Program-made: the position numbers and the translations under genes
The notes under the pieces: generated by a model
The model's database searches: none
Seen by the model: the letters and a program-made list of their open reading frames with translations, nothing else
Told to the model about the DNA's origin: nothing
Source of the DNA: CAZPMO01 sp964587515
GTDB lineage: Bacteria > Pseudomonadota > Alphaproteobacteria > MPNO01
Direction: 5' to 3'
NCBI GenBank assembly: GCA_964587515.1
Contig: CAZPMO010000234.1
Span: 1 to 6,027, forward strand
DNA length: 6,027 nt
Shown here: piece by piece, positions 1 through 5,972 of the stretch
Layout of the letters: each line of letters begins with the position of its first letter
Numbering within the stretch: the stretch's first letter is position 1

Positions 1-30
1 TCACCCCGGACCCCGATCCGGGGCCCAGCG
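1..30. repeat. GC-rich palindromic intergenic repeat, left copy
   Basis: This stretch can form a hairpin with a 7-bp stem (ccccgga at 4-10, tccgggg at 17-23) and ends in cccagcg. Its reverse complement recurs at 125-153 with only a small difference in the loop, so the two copies face each other across about 95 bp. Short palindromes of this kind, with a CCCCGGAT...TCCGGGG core, are in my recollection widespread between genes in alphaproteobacterial genomes; no search was made. The copy begins at the window edge and may be cut. Confidence 0.7.
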
Positions 31-124
31 ATCCGACGGACAAAGGCCGGATCGTTTGAACAAGGCTCCACCGGGAAGTCGGTGTTGCAGAGACCTCATT
101 AACCTGCGGATTAATTCGCGCCAC

Positions 125-153
125 CGCTGGGCCCCGGATCAAGTCCGGGGTGA
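125..153. repeat. GC-rich palindromic intergenic repeat, right copy
   Basis: This is the inverted partner of the repeat at 1-30. It can form its own hairpin from ccccgga at 132-138 and tccgggg at 144-150 around a five-base loop (tcaag). It lies 81 bp beyond the stop codon of the minus-strand CoxM-like gene, so it could act as a transcription barrier for that gene. There is no T-run next to it, so a classical intrinsic terminator is not supported. The 94 bp between the copies show no ORF or structure that I recognise. Confidence 0.7.
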
Positions 154-179
154 CAAGCGGGGGCTTGGTAGAACGCGGT

Positions 180-226
180 CCTTCGGGTTGACGTGGGAGA
201 TCGGTGTCAACGCAATTCATAACCAT
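180..226 (-). repeat. degenerate, internally deleted relative of the 4383-4636 element
   Basis: Two adjoining blocks match, in reverse complement, two separated parts of the element at 4383-4636. Positions 180-200 match the complement of 4499-4519 at 19 of 21 bases. Positions 204-226 match the complement of 4401-4423 at 22 of 23 bases. In the full element these parts are 75 bp apart, with most of the inner hairpin between them; here only 3 bp separate them. The outer 18 bp of the terminal repeat (4383-4400) is not recognisable beyond 226, where the sequence runs into the stop codon of the CoxM-like gene at 234-236. I read this as a decayed copy of the same repeat family that lost its hairpin. 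The base matches are seen directly; the history is inferred. Confidence 0.65.
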
Positions 227-233
227 CTCTCCG

Positions 234-1070
234 TTAAGTTCCCAGTTCGGCCAGCGCGCGGCGCACCAGCGTCGCCGCCGCGTCGAGCCGGTATGCCGCG
301 CTGCCCCTGATATCGCCGATCGGGGAAAGCGGCGCGAGATGCGCATCCGCGACCACATCGGCGAGGGCGGCCGAGACCGGCTGACCGACCAGCGCCGCTT
401 CGAGCGCCGGCAGACGGCACGCCACCTCCGAACACGCGCCGACCGCGACGCGCGCCGCGGCAACGGCGCCGTCGGGCGTGATTTCCAGCACGGCGGATAC
501 CATGACGATGGATATCACCAGATATTTGCGCGCGCCAAGTTTCAGGAACGTCGCGCGCGCCGGACGCGCCACGCCGGGCACCACAATTCCCGTCACCATT
601 TCGTTATCGTCAAGAGCCGTCCGCCGGTTGCCGAGAATGAAATTAGCCAGCGGCAGGGTCCGCCGGCCATCGGCCGACGCGATCTCCACCGAGGCGTCCA
701 GCGCCAGCAGATTGGGCGCGCCGTCCGCCGCCGGCGAGGCGTTGCAGACATTGCCGACGATGGTGGCCGCGTTCTGGACCTGGGCCCCGCCGACCTCGCG
801 CGCGGCGCGTTTGAGCCCATCGAAGAGAGGCGGCAGATCGGCGCGAATCAGATCGGTCCAGGTCGCCAGCGCGCCGATGCGCCAGCCGGCCCCGTCGTCG
901 GTGATGCCGTTCAGCCCTTCGATGGCCGTGACATCCAGAATATCGTCATCGAGCGGCCGGCCGACCCGCGCTGGATAATAGTCCGTGCCGCCCGCGATGA
1001 TCATGCGCGGCGCGGCGTCAAGCGCCGCCAGCGCCTCGCTCACATCGGTCGGACGAAGATAATTCCCCAT
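234..1070 (-). CDS. FAD-binding medium subunit of a molybdenum hydroxylase (CoxM / xanthine dehydrogenase FAD-subunit family)
   Basis: The 278-residue protein has the normal length and motif order of the FAD (PCMH-type) subunit of xanthine oxidase-family enzymes. Visible motifs are IIAGGTD (residues 24-30) and TIVGNVCNASPAAD (103-116), which hold the FAD pyrophosphate. KLGARKYLVISIV (177-189) follows, and then a C-terminal CO-dehydrogenase flavoprotein domain ending with the typical DIRGSAAYR (253-261). In this family the subunit passes electrons from the Mo cofactor and [2Fe-2S] subunits to an external acceptor, in the cytoplasm. The substrate cannot be read from this subunit. Partner genes (CoxL- and CoxS-like) are not in the window and could lie beyond its left edge, although 233 bp of repeats separate the stop codon from that edge. 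The ATG at 1070 is preceded by ggaagg at 1086-1081 with 10 bases between. A dyad at 1103-1118 suggests a regulator-controlled promoter. There is no frame damage. Confidence 0.9.
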   Translation of the reverse strand: MGNYLRPTDVSEALAALDAAPRMIIAGGTDYYPARVGRPLDDDILDVTAIEGLNGITDDGAGWRIGALATWTDLIRADLPPLFDGLKRAAREVGGAQVQNAATIVGNVCNASPAADGAPNLLALDASVEIASADGRRTLPLANFILGNRRTALDDNEMVTGIVVPGVARPARATFLKLGARKYLVISIVMVSAVLEITPDGAVAAARVAVGACSEVACRLPALEAALVGQPVSAALADVVADAHLAPLSPIGDIRGSAAYRLDAAATLVRRALAELGT

Positions 1071-1102
1071 GTTCCGCGAACCTTCCGCCCGGTAAATTAT
1101 TG

Positions 1103-1118
1103 TTTGTGTACATACAAA
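1103..1118. promoter_or_regulatory. TTTGT-N6-ACAAA dyad, candidate operator of the minus-strand gene
   Basis: The sequence tttgtgtacatacaaa has two perfect 5-bp half sites (12 of 16 positions symmetric overall) and sits in an AT-rich patch unlike its GC-rich surroundings. It begins 33 bp upstream of the CoxM-like ATG. Just downstream on the minus strand lies aataat (1101-1096), a fair -10 match; the -35 one would expect at 1124-1119 (ctctaa) is poor. The dyad would fill the spacer of such a promoter, which suits a repressor site. TTGT-N-ACAA operators are typical of GntR/FadR-type regulators, but no regulator gene is in the window, so the protein is a guess. Confidence 0.45.
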
Positions 1119-1242
1119 TTAGAGGCGATTCCCCCGTCCCATGTCAATACTCCACGATCCGGGCTTTGACCACGAACATTGTTGCCCGGAAGGACTACCC
1201 CGCATGTTATAAACCCCATGGAAGTGATGGTATCGACTCGCC

Positions 1243-1270
1243 TTGACATTGGGCGGCAACCCACCATAAA
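1243..1270 (+). promoter_or_regulatory. sigma70-type promoter for korAB
   Basis: A perfect TTGACA -35 (1243-1248) is followed after 16 bp by cataaa (1265-1270), a 4 of 6 match to TATAAT. Shifting by one base gives ataaat with a 17-bp spacer. Transcription would start near 1277, leaving a leader of about 35 bases before the korA ATG. It is the best rightward promoter in the divergent spacer. I see no clear operator over it. Confidence 0.55.
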
Positions 1271-1312
1271 TCCATTCGTGTACTAACAAAATCGCGATAA
1301 CGGACCTGACAC

Positions 1313-3190
1313 ATGGCGACGACTTTAGCGGCGGCTGATTCATCGGGCGCGGACGGCCGTAAATCCGTTGATTCCGTGGTCATCCGGTTCGCCGGGGACT
1401 CCGGCGACGGGATGCAGCTCACCGGCACCCAGTTCACCCAATCGACGGCCCTGATGGGCAACGATCTGGCGACTTTCCCGGACTTCCCGGCGGAGATTCG
1501 CGCGCCGATCGGCACCACCTTCGGGGTCTCGGCGTTCCAGATCAATTTTGCGTCCTTCGACGTCATGACGCCGGGCGACGAGCCCGACGTGCTGGTGGCG
1601 ATGAACCCGGCGGCGCTGAAGGTGCATCTTGGCGACGTGCGCAAGGGCGGCACGGTGGTGGTCAATACCGGCGTGTTCACCGACCGCAATCTCGCCAAGG
1701 CCGGGTACGACACGAATCCCCTGGAGGACGGCACCTGCGACAATTACGTCGTGATCGAGGTCGACGTCTCCAAGATGACCCTGGCGGCGGTCGAGAGCAT
1801 CGACATCTCCAACAAGGAGGCGCTGCGCTGCAAGAACATGTGGGCGCTGGGGTTGATGTGCTGGATGTTCGACCGCGACCGCCAGCCCACCATCGATTGG
1901 CTGGAGCAACGCTTCGGCGAACGCGCGCCGGAAATCGCGGCCGCCAATATCGCGGCCCTGAACGCGGGCCACGCCTATGGCGAGACCGCGGAACTGCCGA
2001 GCGGCGCGCACGCCTTCGCGGTCGCCAAGGCCGAGGTGGAACCGGGCGTCTACCGCGCCGTCACCGGCACCGAGGCGATTGCCTGGGGCCTGGTGGTGGG
2101 CGCGCAGAAGGCCGGGCTGAACCTGTTCCTGGGCTCCTATCCGATCACCCCGGCGTCGGGACTGCTGCACTCGCTCGCCAACCTCAAGCAGTACGACGTG
2201 ACCACCTTCCAGGCCGAGGATGAAATCTCCGCCGTGTGTTCGGCGATCGCGGCGTCGTGGGCCGGTTCGCTCGGCGTGACGTCGAGCTCCGGACCGGGAG
2301 TCGCGCTGAAGACCGAAGGCATCGGGCTCGCCTTCGCGACCGAGTTGCCGCTGGTGGTGGTCAACAGCCAGCGCGGCGGACCGTCGACCGGCCTGCCGAC
2401 CAAGACCGAGCAATCCGATCTCTACCAGTCGGTGTATGGCCGCAACGCGGACGCTCCTCTGCCGGTGATCGCATCGAGCACGTCGGGCGATTGCTTTTTC
2501 GCGGCCATCGAAGCGGTGCGTCTCGCGGTCAAATACATGACACCCGTGATTCTGCTGACGGACGGTTATCTCGCGAACTCGGCCGAGCCGTGGAAGATTC
2601 CCAACGTCGACGACATCCCTGATTTCAAGGTCACGTTCCGCACCGATCCCGAGGGTTTCCATCCGTTCCTGCGCGACGAGAAGACGCTTGCGCGAAATTG
2701 GGCGGTTCCCGGAACGCCGGGGCTGATGCACCGCATCGGCGGCATCGAACGCGATCACGATTCGGGTCATATCTCATACGACGCTGACAACCATCACCGC
2801 ATGACGAAGGTGCGGGCGGCGAAAGTCGACGGCATCGCCAACGACATTCCGGCGCAGGACGTCGCGGTCGGTAGCGAGACCGGCAAGCTCGCCGTGGTCG
2901 GCTGGGGTTCGACATACGGCGCCATCAACCAGGCGGTCGCGCGTAGTCGTGAGGCGGGCCTCGATGTTTCGCATATCCACATCCGCCACATCTGGCCGCT
3001 GCCGCGTAATCTCGGCGAGTTGCTGGCCGGGTTCGACAAGATCCTGGTGCCGGAAATAAATAACGGCCAGCTCGTAACCGTGCTGCGCGCCGAGTATCTG
3101 GTGCCGGCGGTCGGCTTCAATCAGATTTCGGGTCTGCCGTTCAAGGTCTCCGACCTCGAAGCGGAAATTCGCGCGCAGTTGGAGAATTGA
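1313..3190 (+). CDS. korA: 2-oxoacid:ferredoxin oxidoreductase, alpha subunit with fused gamma domain (2-oxoglutarate type)
   Basis: The 625-residue protein is the large subunit of a two-subunit 2-oxoacid:ferredoxin oxidoreductase, which converts a 2-oxoacid and CoA to acyl-CoA and CO2 while reducing ferredoxin. Domain order is gamma first (about residues 20-200, opening VIRFAGDSGDGMQLTG at 23-38), then the pyrimidine-binding alpha domain (about 245-430), then a transketolase C-terminal-like domain (about 520-625). The alpha domain carries the family signature YPITP at 276-280, followed by AEDEISAV (301-308), SSSGPGVALKTEG (324-336) and QRGGPSTGLPTKTEQSD (353-369). The gamma-alpha order and length match KorA of mycobacteria and archaeal two-subunit enzymes. 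2-Oxoglutarate is the likeliest substrate, but pyruvate or broad specificity cannot be excluded. The ATG at 1313 precedes a 22-residue lead-in; its ribosome site is weak (gga at 1302-1304). The stop is one base before korB, so the two genes are co-transcribed. Confidence 0.93.
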   Translation: MATTLAAADSSGADGRKSVDSVVIRFAGDSGDGMQLTGTQFTQSTALMGNDLATFPDFPAEIRAPIGTTFGVSAFQINFASFDVMTPGDEPDVLVAMNPAALKVHLGDVRKGGTVVVNTGVFTDRNLAKAGYDTNPLEDGTCDNYVVIEVDVSKMTLAAVESIDISNKEALRCKNMWALGLMCWMFDRDRQPTIDWLEQRFGERAPEIAAANIAALNAGHAYGETAELPSGAHAFAVAKAEVEPGVYRAVTGTEAIAWGLVVGAQKAGLNLFLGSYPITPASGLLHSLANLKQYDVTTFQAEDEISAVCSAIAASWAGSLGVTSSSGPGVALKTEGIGLAFATELPLVVVNSQRGGPSTGLPTKTEQSDLYQSVYGRNADAPLPVIASSTSGDCFFAAIEAVRLAVKYMTPVILLTDGYLANSAEPWKIPNVDDIPDFKVTFRTDPEGFHPFLRDEKTLARNWAVPGTPGLMHRIGGIERDHDSGHISYDADNHHRMTKVRAAKVDGIANDIPAQDVAVGSETGKLAVVGWGSTYGAINQAVARSREAGLDVSHIHIRHIWPLPRNLGELLAGFDKILVPEINNGQLVTVLRAEYLVPAVGFNQISGLPFKVSDLEAEIRAQLEN

Positions 3191-3191
3191 G

Positions 3192-4223
3192 ATGAATGTT
3201 CAAACGGCCCCCGAGAGTTTCAAGCCGGCCGATTACGCGTCCGATCAAGAAGTGCGCTGGTGCCCCGGCTGCGGCGATTACGCGATCATCAAGGCCGCGC
3301 AGAAGACCATGGCGGACCTTCAGCTGCCGCCGGAAAAACTGGTGTTCGTCTCCGGAATCGGCTGCGCCGCGCGTTTTCCCTATTACATGTCGACCTATGG
3401 TTTTCATACCATTCACGGGCGTGGTCCAACCTTCGCGACCGGCGCGAAGCTGGCCAACCCCGACCTCGACGTATGGCTGGTGATGGGCGACGGCGACGCG
3501 CTGTCGATCGGCGGCAACCACACGATGCACGCGCTGCGGCGCAACATCGATATCCAGATGCTGCTGTTCAACAACGAAATTTACGGGCTGACCAAGGGCC
3601 AGTATTCACCGACCTCCAAGCTCGGCACCCGTTCGCCCTCGACGCCCCAGGGTTCGGTTGACGCGCCGGTATTCGCCTGCGCCTTCGCGCTGGGCGCCGG
3701 CGCGCGCTTCGTCGCCCGCTCATATGACACCAACCAGAAGCATCTGCCCGAGATCCTCAAGCGCGCCCACGCGCACAAGGGCGCCTCCTTCGTCGAGATC
3801 ATCCAGAACTGCATTGTCTACAACGATGCCGCTTTCGAAGGCTGGACGGGGCGCAAGGTCGCCGCCGACAAGCAGGTCATCGTCGAGCACGGCAAGCCGC
3901 TGATCTTCGGCGCCGAGCGCGACAAGGGGCTGCGGCTCAAACCCGGCACCATGAACCTCGAATTAGTCACCATCGGCGAGGACGACATCACCGAGGCCGA
4001 TATCCTGGTCCATGACGAGACCAACCGCTCGGCCGCCAGCCTGCTGGCTCAAATGGAATACCCCGACTTCCCGGTGGCCATCGGGGTGCTGTATTGCAAT
4101 CCGGCGCCGACCTATAACGACGCGGTCATCGTCCAGAACGAAGAAGCGAAAAAGAAAACGCCGCCGACCGACCTCAACGCGCTGTTGCGCGGCGGGCGCA
4201 CCTGGACGGTTGACGCGGGCTGA
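3192..4223 (+). CDS. korB: 2-oxoacid:ferredoxin oxidoreductase, beta subunit (thiamine diphosphate and [4Fe-4S])
   Basis: The 343-residue protein is the catalytic partner of KorA. It binds thiamine diphosphate through GDGD at 99-102 and NN at 127-128, with the following EIYGLTKGQYSPTS (129-142) typical of the family. Four cysteines, C24 and C27 (CPGCGDY), C58 (GIGCAARFPYY) and C207 (IIQNC), have the spacing of the [4Fe-4S] ligands in two-subunit enzymes such as Sulfolobus OFOR. The protein should therefore carry the single cluster that hands electrons to ferredoxin. Residues after about 215 form the usual beta-subunit tail. The ATG at 3192 lies one base after the korA stop, with ggaga at 3181-3185 (inside the korA end) as ribosome site; translational coupling is likely. 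The GIGC-xx-RFPYY segment resembles 2-oxoglutarate-type rather than pyruvate-type subunits, as far as I can judge by eye. Confidence 0.93.
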   Translation: MNVQTAPESFKPADYASDQEVRWCPGCGDYAIIKAAQKTMADLQLPPEKLVFVSGIGCAARFPYYMSTYGFHTIHGRGPTFATGAKLANPDLDVWLVMGDGDALSIGGNHTMHALRRNIDIQMLLFNNEIYGLTKGQYSPTSKLGTRSPSTPQGSVDAPVFACAFALGAGARFVARSYDTNQKHLPEILKRAHAHKGASFVEIIQNCIVYNDAAFEGWTGRKVAADKQVIVEHGKPLIFGAERDKGLRLKPGTMNLELVTIGEDDITEADILVHDETNRSAASLLAQMEYPDFPVAIGVLYCNPAPTYNDAVIVQNEEAKKKTPPTDLNALLRGGRTWTVDAG

Positions 4224-4382
4224 ACGCTTCCTTTACCGGCGTTAAACGAGCCGGCGCGCATTTCGTCGGGTCTTTTATTCTGTGGATCAATTGTCACAAA
4301 CGGCGCGGGGGGTCTTTACCGGCGCGGCATCTCGGCTATCATACCGGCCAACGCGCCCCGGGCGCTCAAGAATAAAGCGCTT
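4224..4382. other. korB-distal spacer before the mobile element, no gene seen
   Basis: I see no coding sequence here. A 5-bp hairpin (ccggc 4236-4240, gccgg 4250-4254, nine-base loop) lies just after the korB stop, but it is short and lacks an adjacent T-run, so I do not call it a terminator. A GC-rich hairpin (gcgcc 4353-4357, ggcgc 4361-4365) and the palindrome aaagcgcttt (4374-4383) lie directly before the element. ttgtca at 4291-4296 resembles a -35 but has no good -10 at the right distance. If fprA has its own promoter it should be in this stretch or in the element, and I cannot identify it. Confidence 0.5.
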
Positions 4383-4407
4383 TAGGAGCCTATCCGAGTA
4401 ATGGTTA
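4383..4407 (+). repeat. left terminal inverted repeat of the MITE-like element
   Basis: These 25 bases are the exact reverse complement of 4612-4636. The next nine bases inward (4408-4416) still pair with 4603-4611 apart from two mismatches (4408/4611 and 4411/4608). Confidence 0.95.
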
Positions 4408-4416
4408 TGCATTGCG

Positions 4417-4511
4417 TTGACACGGGAGACCCGAGTGTTAGGAGCGGATGCGCCGACGATGTGGTGCATCATCAAGCATTCGCGACGCGGCACTCGGGTC
4501 TCCCGTGTCAA
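4417..4511. repeat. inner inverted repeat (21-bp perfect stem, 53-base loop)
   Basis: Positions 4417-4437 (ttgacacgggagacccgagt plus g) are the perfect reverse complement of 4491-4511. This nested hairpin sits off-centre, in the left half of the element. Its right arm continues acccgaagg (4511-4519), a junction also preserved in the relative at 180-200. In RNA it would form a strong stem-loop whichever strand is copied. Confidence 0.93.
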
Positions 4512-4545
4512 CCCGAAGGGCCTGGGACGTCGTCAGCCGGCGCTT

Positions 4546-4563
4546 GCGATGCGCCAGCATCGC
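4546..4563. repeat. small hairpin inside the element
   Basis: A perfect 7-bp stem, gcgatgc (4546-4552) with gcatcgc (4557-4563), encloses the four-base loop gcca. Together with the outer and inner repeats it gives the element a branched, fully structured layout. Confidence 0.6.
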
Positions 4564-4611
4564 GGCGAGCCGCCTTCCTCGCCCAAGCCCTTGCGGGCGC
4601 GGCGCAACGCG

Positions 4612-4636
4612 TAACCATTACTCGGATAGGCTCCTA
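4612..4636 (-). repeat. right terminal inverted repeat of the MITE-like element
   Basis: This is the exact reverse complement of 4383-4407. Its outer end is three bases before the aagga ribosome site of fprA, so the insertion sits within the leader or promoter region of that gene. Confidence 0.95.
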
Positions 4637-4639
4637 GGT

Positions 4640-4644
4640 AAGGA
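4640..4644 (+). promoter_or_regulatory. ribosome binding site of fprA
   Basis: The bases aagga lie five bases before the ATG at 4650 and fix that start. They lie just outside the right end of the mobile element, so translation initiation is preserved although the sequence further upstream was replaced. Confidence 0.75.
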
Positions 4645-4649
4645 CAGGC

Positions 4650-5972
4650 ATGAGCCGAAGCTTCGCGATTATCGGATCCGGTCCCGGTGGGATGTACGCC
4701 GCCCAGGGACAGCTCGACAAAGTGCCGGGGTGCAAGGTCGATATTTTCGACAAGCTGCCCTCGCCCTTCGGATTGATCAGGGGCGGCGTCGCGCCCGATC
4801 ACCAGACCACCAAAAAAATCAGCCGCGCTTTCGAGAAGACGATGGTCGCCGACGGCGTCCGGTACATCGGCAATGTCGAAATCGGCCGCGATATATCCAT
4901 CGCCGAGTTGGAGGACATGTACGACGCGGTGGTGCTGGCCTATGGCGCGCCCTATGACAACAAGCTTGGCATTCCGGGCGAGGACAAGAAAAACGTCTTC
5001 GGGTCCAACGCCTTCGTCGGCTGGTACAATTGCCATCCGGAATTTCTCGACCTCGACCCCGATCTCGACGTCGAAGCGGTCGCGGTCATCGGACTCGGCA
5101 ATGTCGCGATCGATGTCGCGCGGGTCCTGGCCAAGACCGAAAAGGAAATGTCGGTCACCGACCTCGCCCCCTATGCCGGCGCGGCCATCAACGCCTCGCC
5201 GGTTCGCGACATTCACGTGTTCGGCCGACGCGGCCCCGTGGAAGCGGCGTTCACCAACGTCGAACTGCGCGAGATGGGGCATCTGGAGAATTGCGTTCCG
5301 ATCATCGATCCCGCCCACCTGCCCGACCAGGTCGTCGCGCCCTACATGAGCGATCGAGACCTGCGGCTGCGTGAAAAGAACATTCAAACCATGCGCGGCT
5401 TCCTGGATGTTGATACCGCCGGCAAGGCCAAACGGATGCATTTCGGGTATTACGCTTCACCTGTCGAGATCCTCGGCGGCGATCGCGTCGAAGGCATCCG
5501 CATGGAGCGCACCCGGGTTGAAGACGGACGCTGTATCCCGACCGGAGAAACTTTCGATGTTCCCTGCGGTCTGGTGGTTACCTGCATCGGCTCGCGCGCC
5601 GAAGCTATCGACGGGGTGCCGTTCGACGACGCAAAGGGGATCGTGACCCACCAGGACGGGCGCGTGCGGCCCGGACTTTACGCCGTGGGTTGGGTCAAGC
5701 GCGGCGCCAGCGGCACCATCGGCACCAACAAGAATGATTCCCTGGCGGTGGTCGATCTGCTGGTCTCGGAAACCTCCGGAGCGCCCCGCAACGGCGGCGA
5801 CGCCTTCGACCGTCACGCACGCGAACGCGGCCTGCGCGTGGTCAGCTATGACCAGTGGCAGACCATCAACCGCCTGGAAGAAGAAGCTGCCGCGCCGGGC
5901 GCGCCACGCCGGAAATTCATAACCCCGGCCGATATGCTGGACGCGCTGGAAAAATCCCCGGCCGCCGAATAA
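4650..5972 (+). CDS. fprA: ferredoxin-NADP+ reductase, adrenodoxin reductase / FprA type
   Basis: The 440-residue flavoprotein moves electrons between reduced ferredoxin and NADP(H) in the cytoplasm. The FAD Rossmann motif is GSGPGG (residues 9-14). The segment GLIRGGVAPDH (41-51) includes the histidine that matches His57 of mycobacterial FprA. FVGWYNCHP (122-130) is a family signature. The NADPH Rossmann motif is GLGNVAIDVAR (148-158), and RRGP (193-196) is the usual contact for the NADP 2'-phosphate. VELRE (204-208) contains the conserved acidic position, and GWVKRGASGTIGTNKNDS (347-364) closes the FAD site. In that last motif the usual GPTG or GPSG is GASG, a mild change. Length fits FprA (about 456 residues). 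Position next to korAB suggests it links their ferredoxin to the NADPH pool, in either direction. A 426-bp gap holding the mobile element separates it from korB, so co-transcription is uncertain. Confidence 0.92.
   Translation: MSRSFAIIGSGPGGMYAAQGQLDKVPGCKVDIFDKLPSPFGLIRGGVAPDHQTTKKISRAFEKTMVADGVRYIGNVEIGRDISIAELEDMYDAVVLAYGAPYDNKLGIPGEDKKNVFGSNAFVGWYNCHPEFLDLDPDLDVEAVAVIGLGNVAIDVARVLAKTEKEMSVTDLAPYAGAAINASPVRDIHVFGRRGPVEAAFTNVELREMGHLENCVPIIDPAHLPDQVVAPYMSDRDLRLREKNIQTMRGFLDVDTAGKAKRMHFGYYASPVEILGGDRVEGIRMERTRVEDGRCIPTGETFDVPCGLVVTCIGSRAEAIDGVPFDDAKGIVTHQDGRVRPGLYAVGWVKRGASGTIGTNKNDSLAVVDLLVSETSGAPRNGGDAFDRHARERGLRVVSYDQWQTINRLEEEAAAPGAPRRKFITPADMLDALEKSPAAE

Larger units (their letters stand above)
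4383..4636. mobile_element. MITE-like non-autonomous element, about 250 bp, TA at both ends
   Basis: The stretch is bounded by perfect 25-bp inverted repeats (4383-4407 and 4612-4636), each starting with taggagcctatccgagtaat when read inward. With two mismatches the symmetry extends to 34 bp (4383-4416 with 4603-4636). The outermost base pair step is TA on both sides, so a 250-bp element (4385-4634) with a TA target duplication is the simplest reading. TA duplications occur in IS630/mariner-type and some IS5-family (IS427 group) elements; I cannot choose between them. It encodes no transposase. Inside are a second perfect inverted repeat (4417-4437 with 4491-4511) and a small hairpin (4546-4563). 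A shrunken relative lies at 180-226. The element separates korB from fprA and ends 13 bp before the fprA ATG, leaving the ribosome site intact. Confidence 0.8.

Noticed and set aside
204..1169. 321-codon open frame on the plus strand opposite the CoxM-like gene
   Set aside because: It is an Arg-rich translation with no recognisable domain, covering the complement of a well-supported molybdenum hydroxylase subunit.
1340..2770. 476-codon open frame on the minus strand opposite korA
   Set aside because: It lies wholly antisense to korA, whose domains and motifs are clear. Its translation is rich in Arg, Gly, His and Asp with no family motif, as expected for a shadow frame in GC-rich coding DNA.
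4236..4254. Hairpin after korB as an intrinsic terminator
   Set aside because: The stem is only five base pairs with a nine-base loop, and no U-run follows immediately.
4281..4298. TGTGG...TCACA, resembling a CRP/FNR-type site
   Set aside because: The half sites are eight bases apart instead of six, one is imperfect, and the interior is not symmetric in register with them.
4231..4324. Direct repeat of ctttaccggcg at 4231-4241 and 4314-4324
   Set aside because: It is only 11 bp with different flanks, so plausibly chance in GC-rich DNA. It does not bound the element, whose ends are at 4383 and 4636.
4383..4511. Reading the repeated arms as a CRISPR array
   Set aside because: The arms are inverted rather than direct, there are only two of each, and no regular spacer pattern or cas gene is present.
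4448..4957. Open frame crossing from the mobile element into fprA in another frame
   Set aside because: It is a low-complexity Arg/Ser-rich translation that overlaps the real fprA start. It is not a transposase remnant that I can recognise.
4533..5441. 302-codon open frame on the minus strand opposite fprA and the element
   Set aside because: It is antisense to a clear FprA-family gene and runs across the mobile-element boundary. It has no motif of its own.
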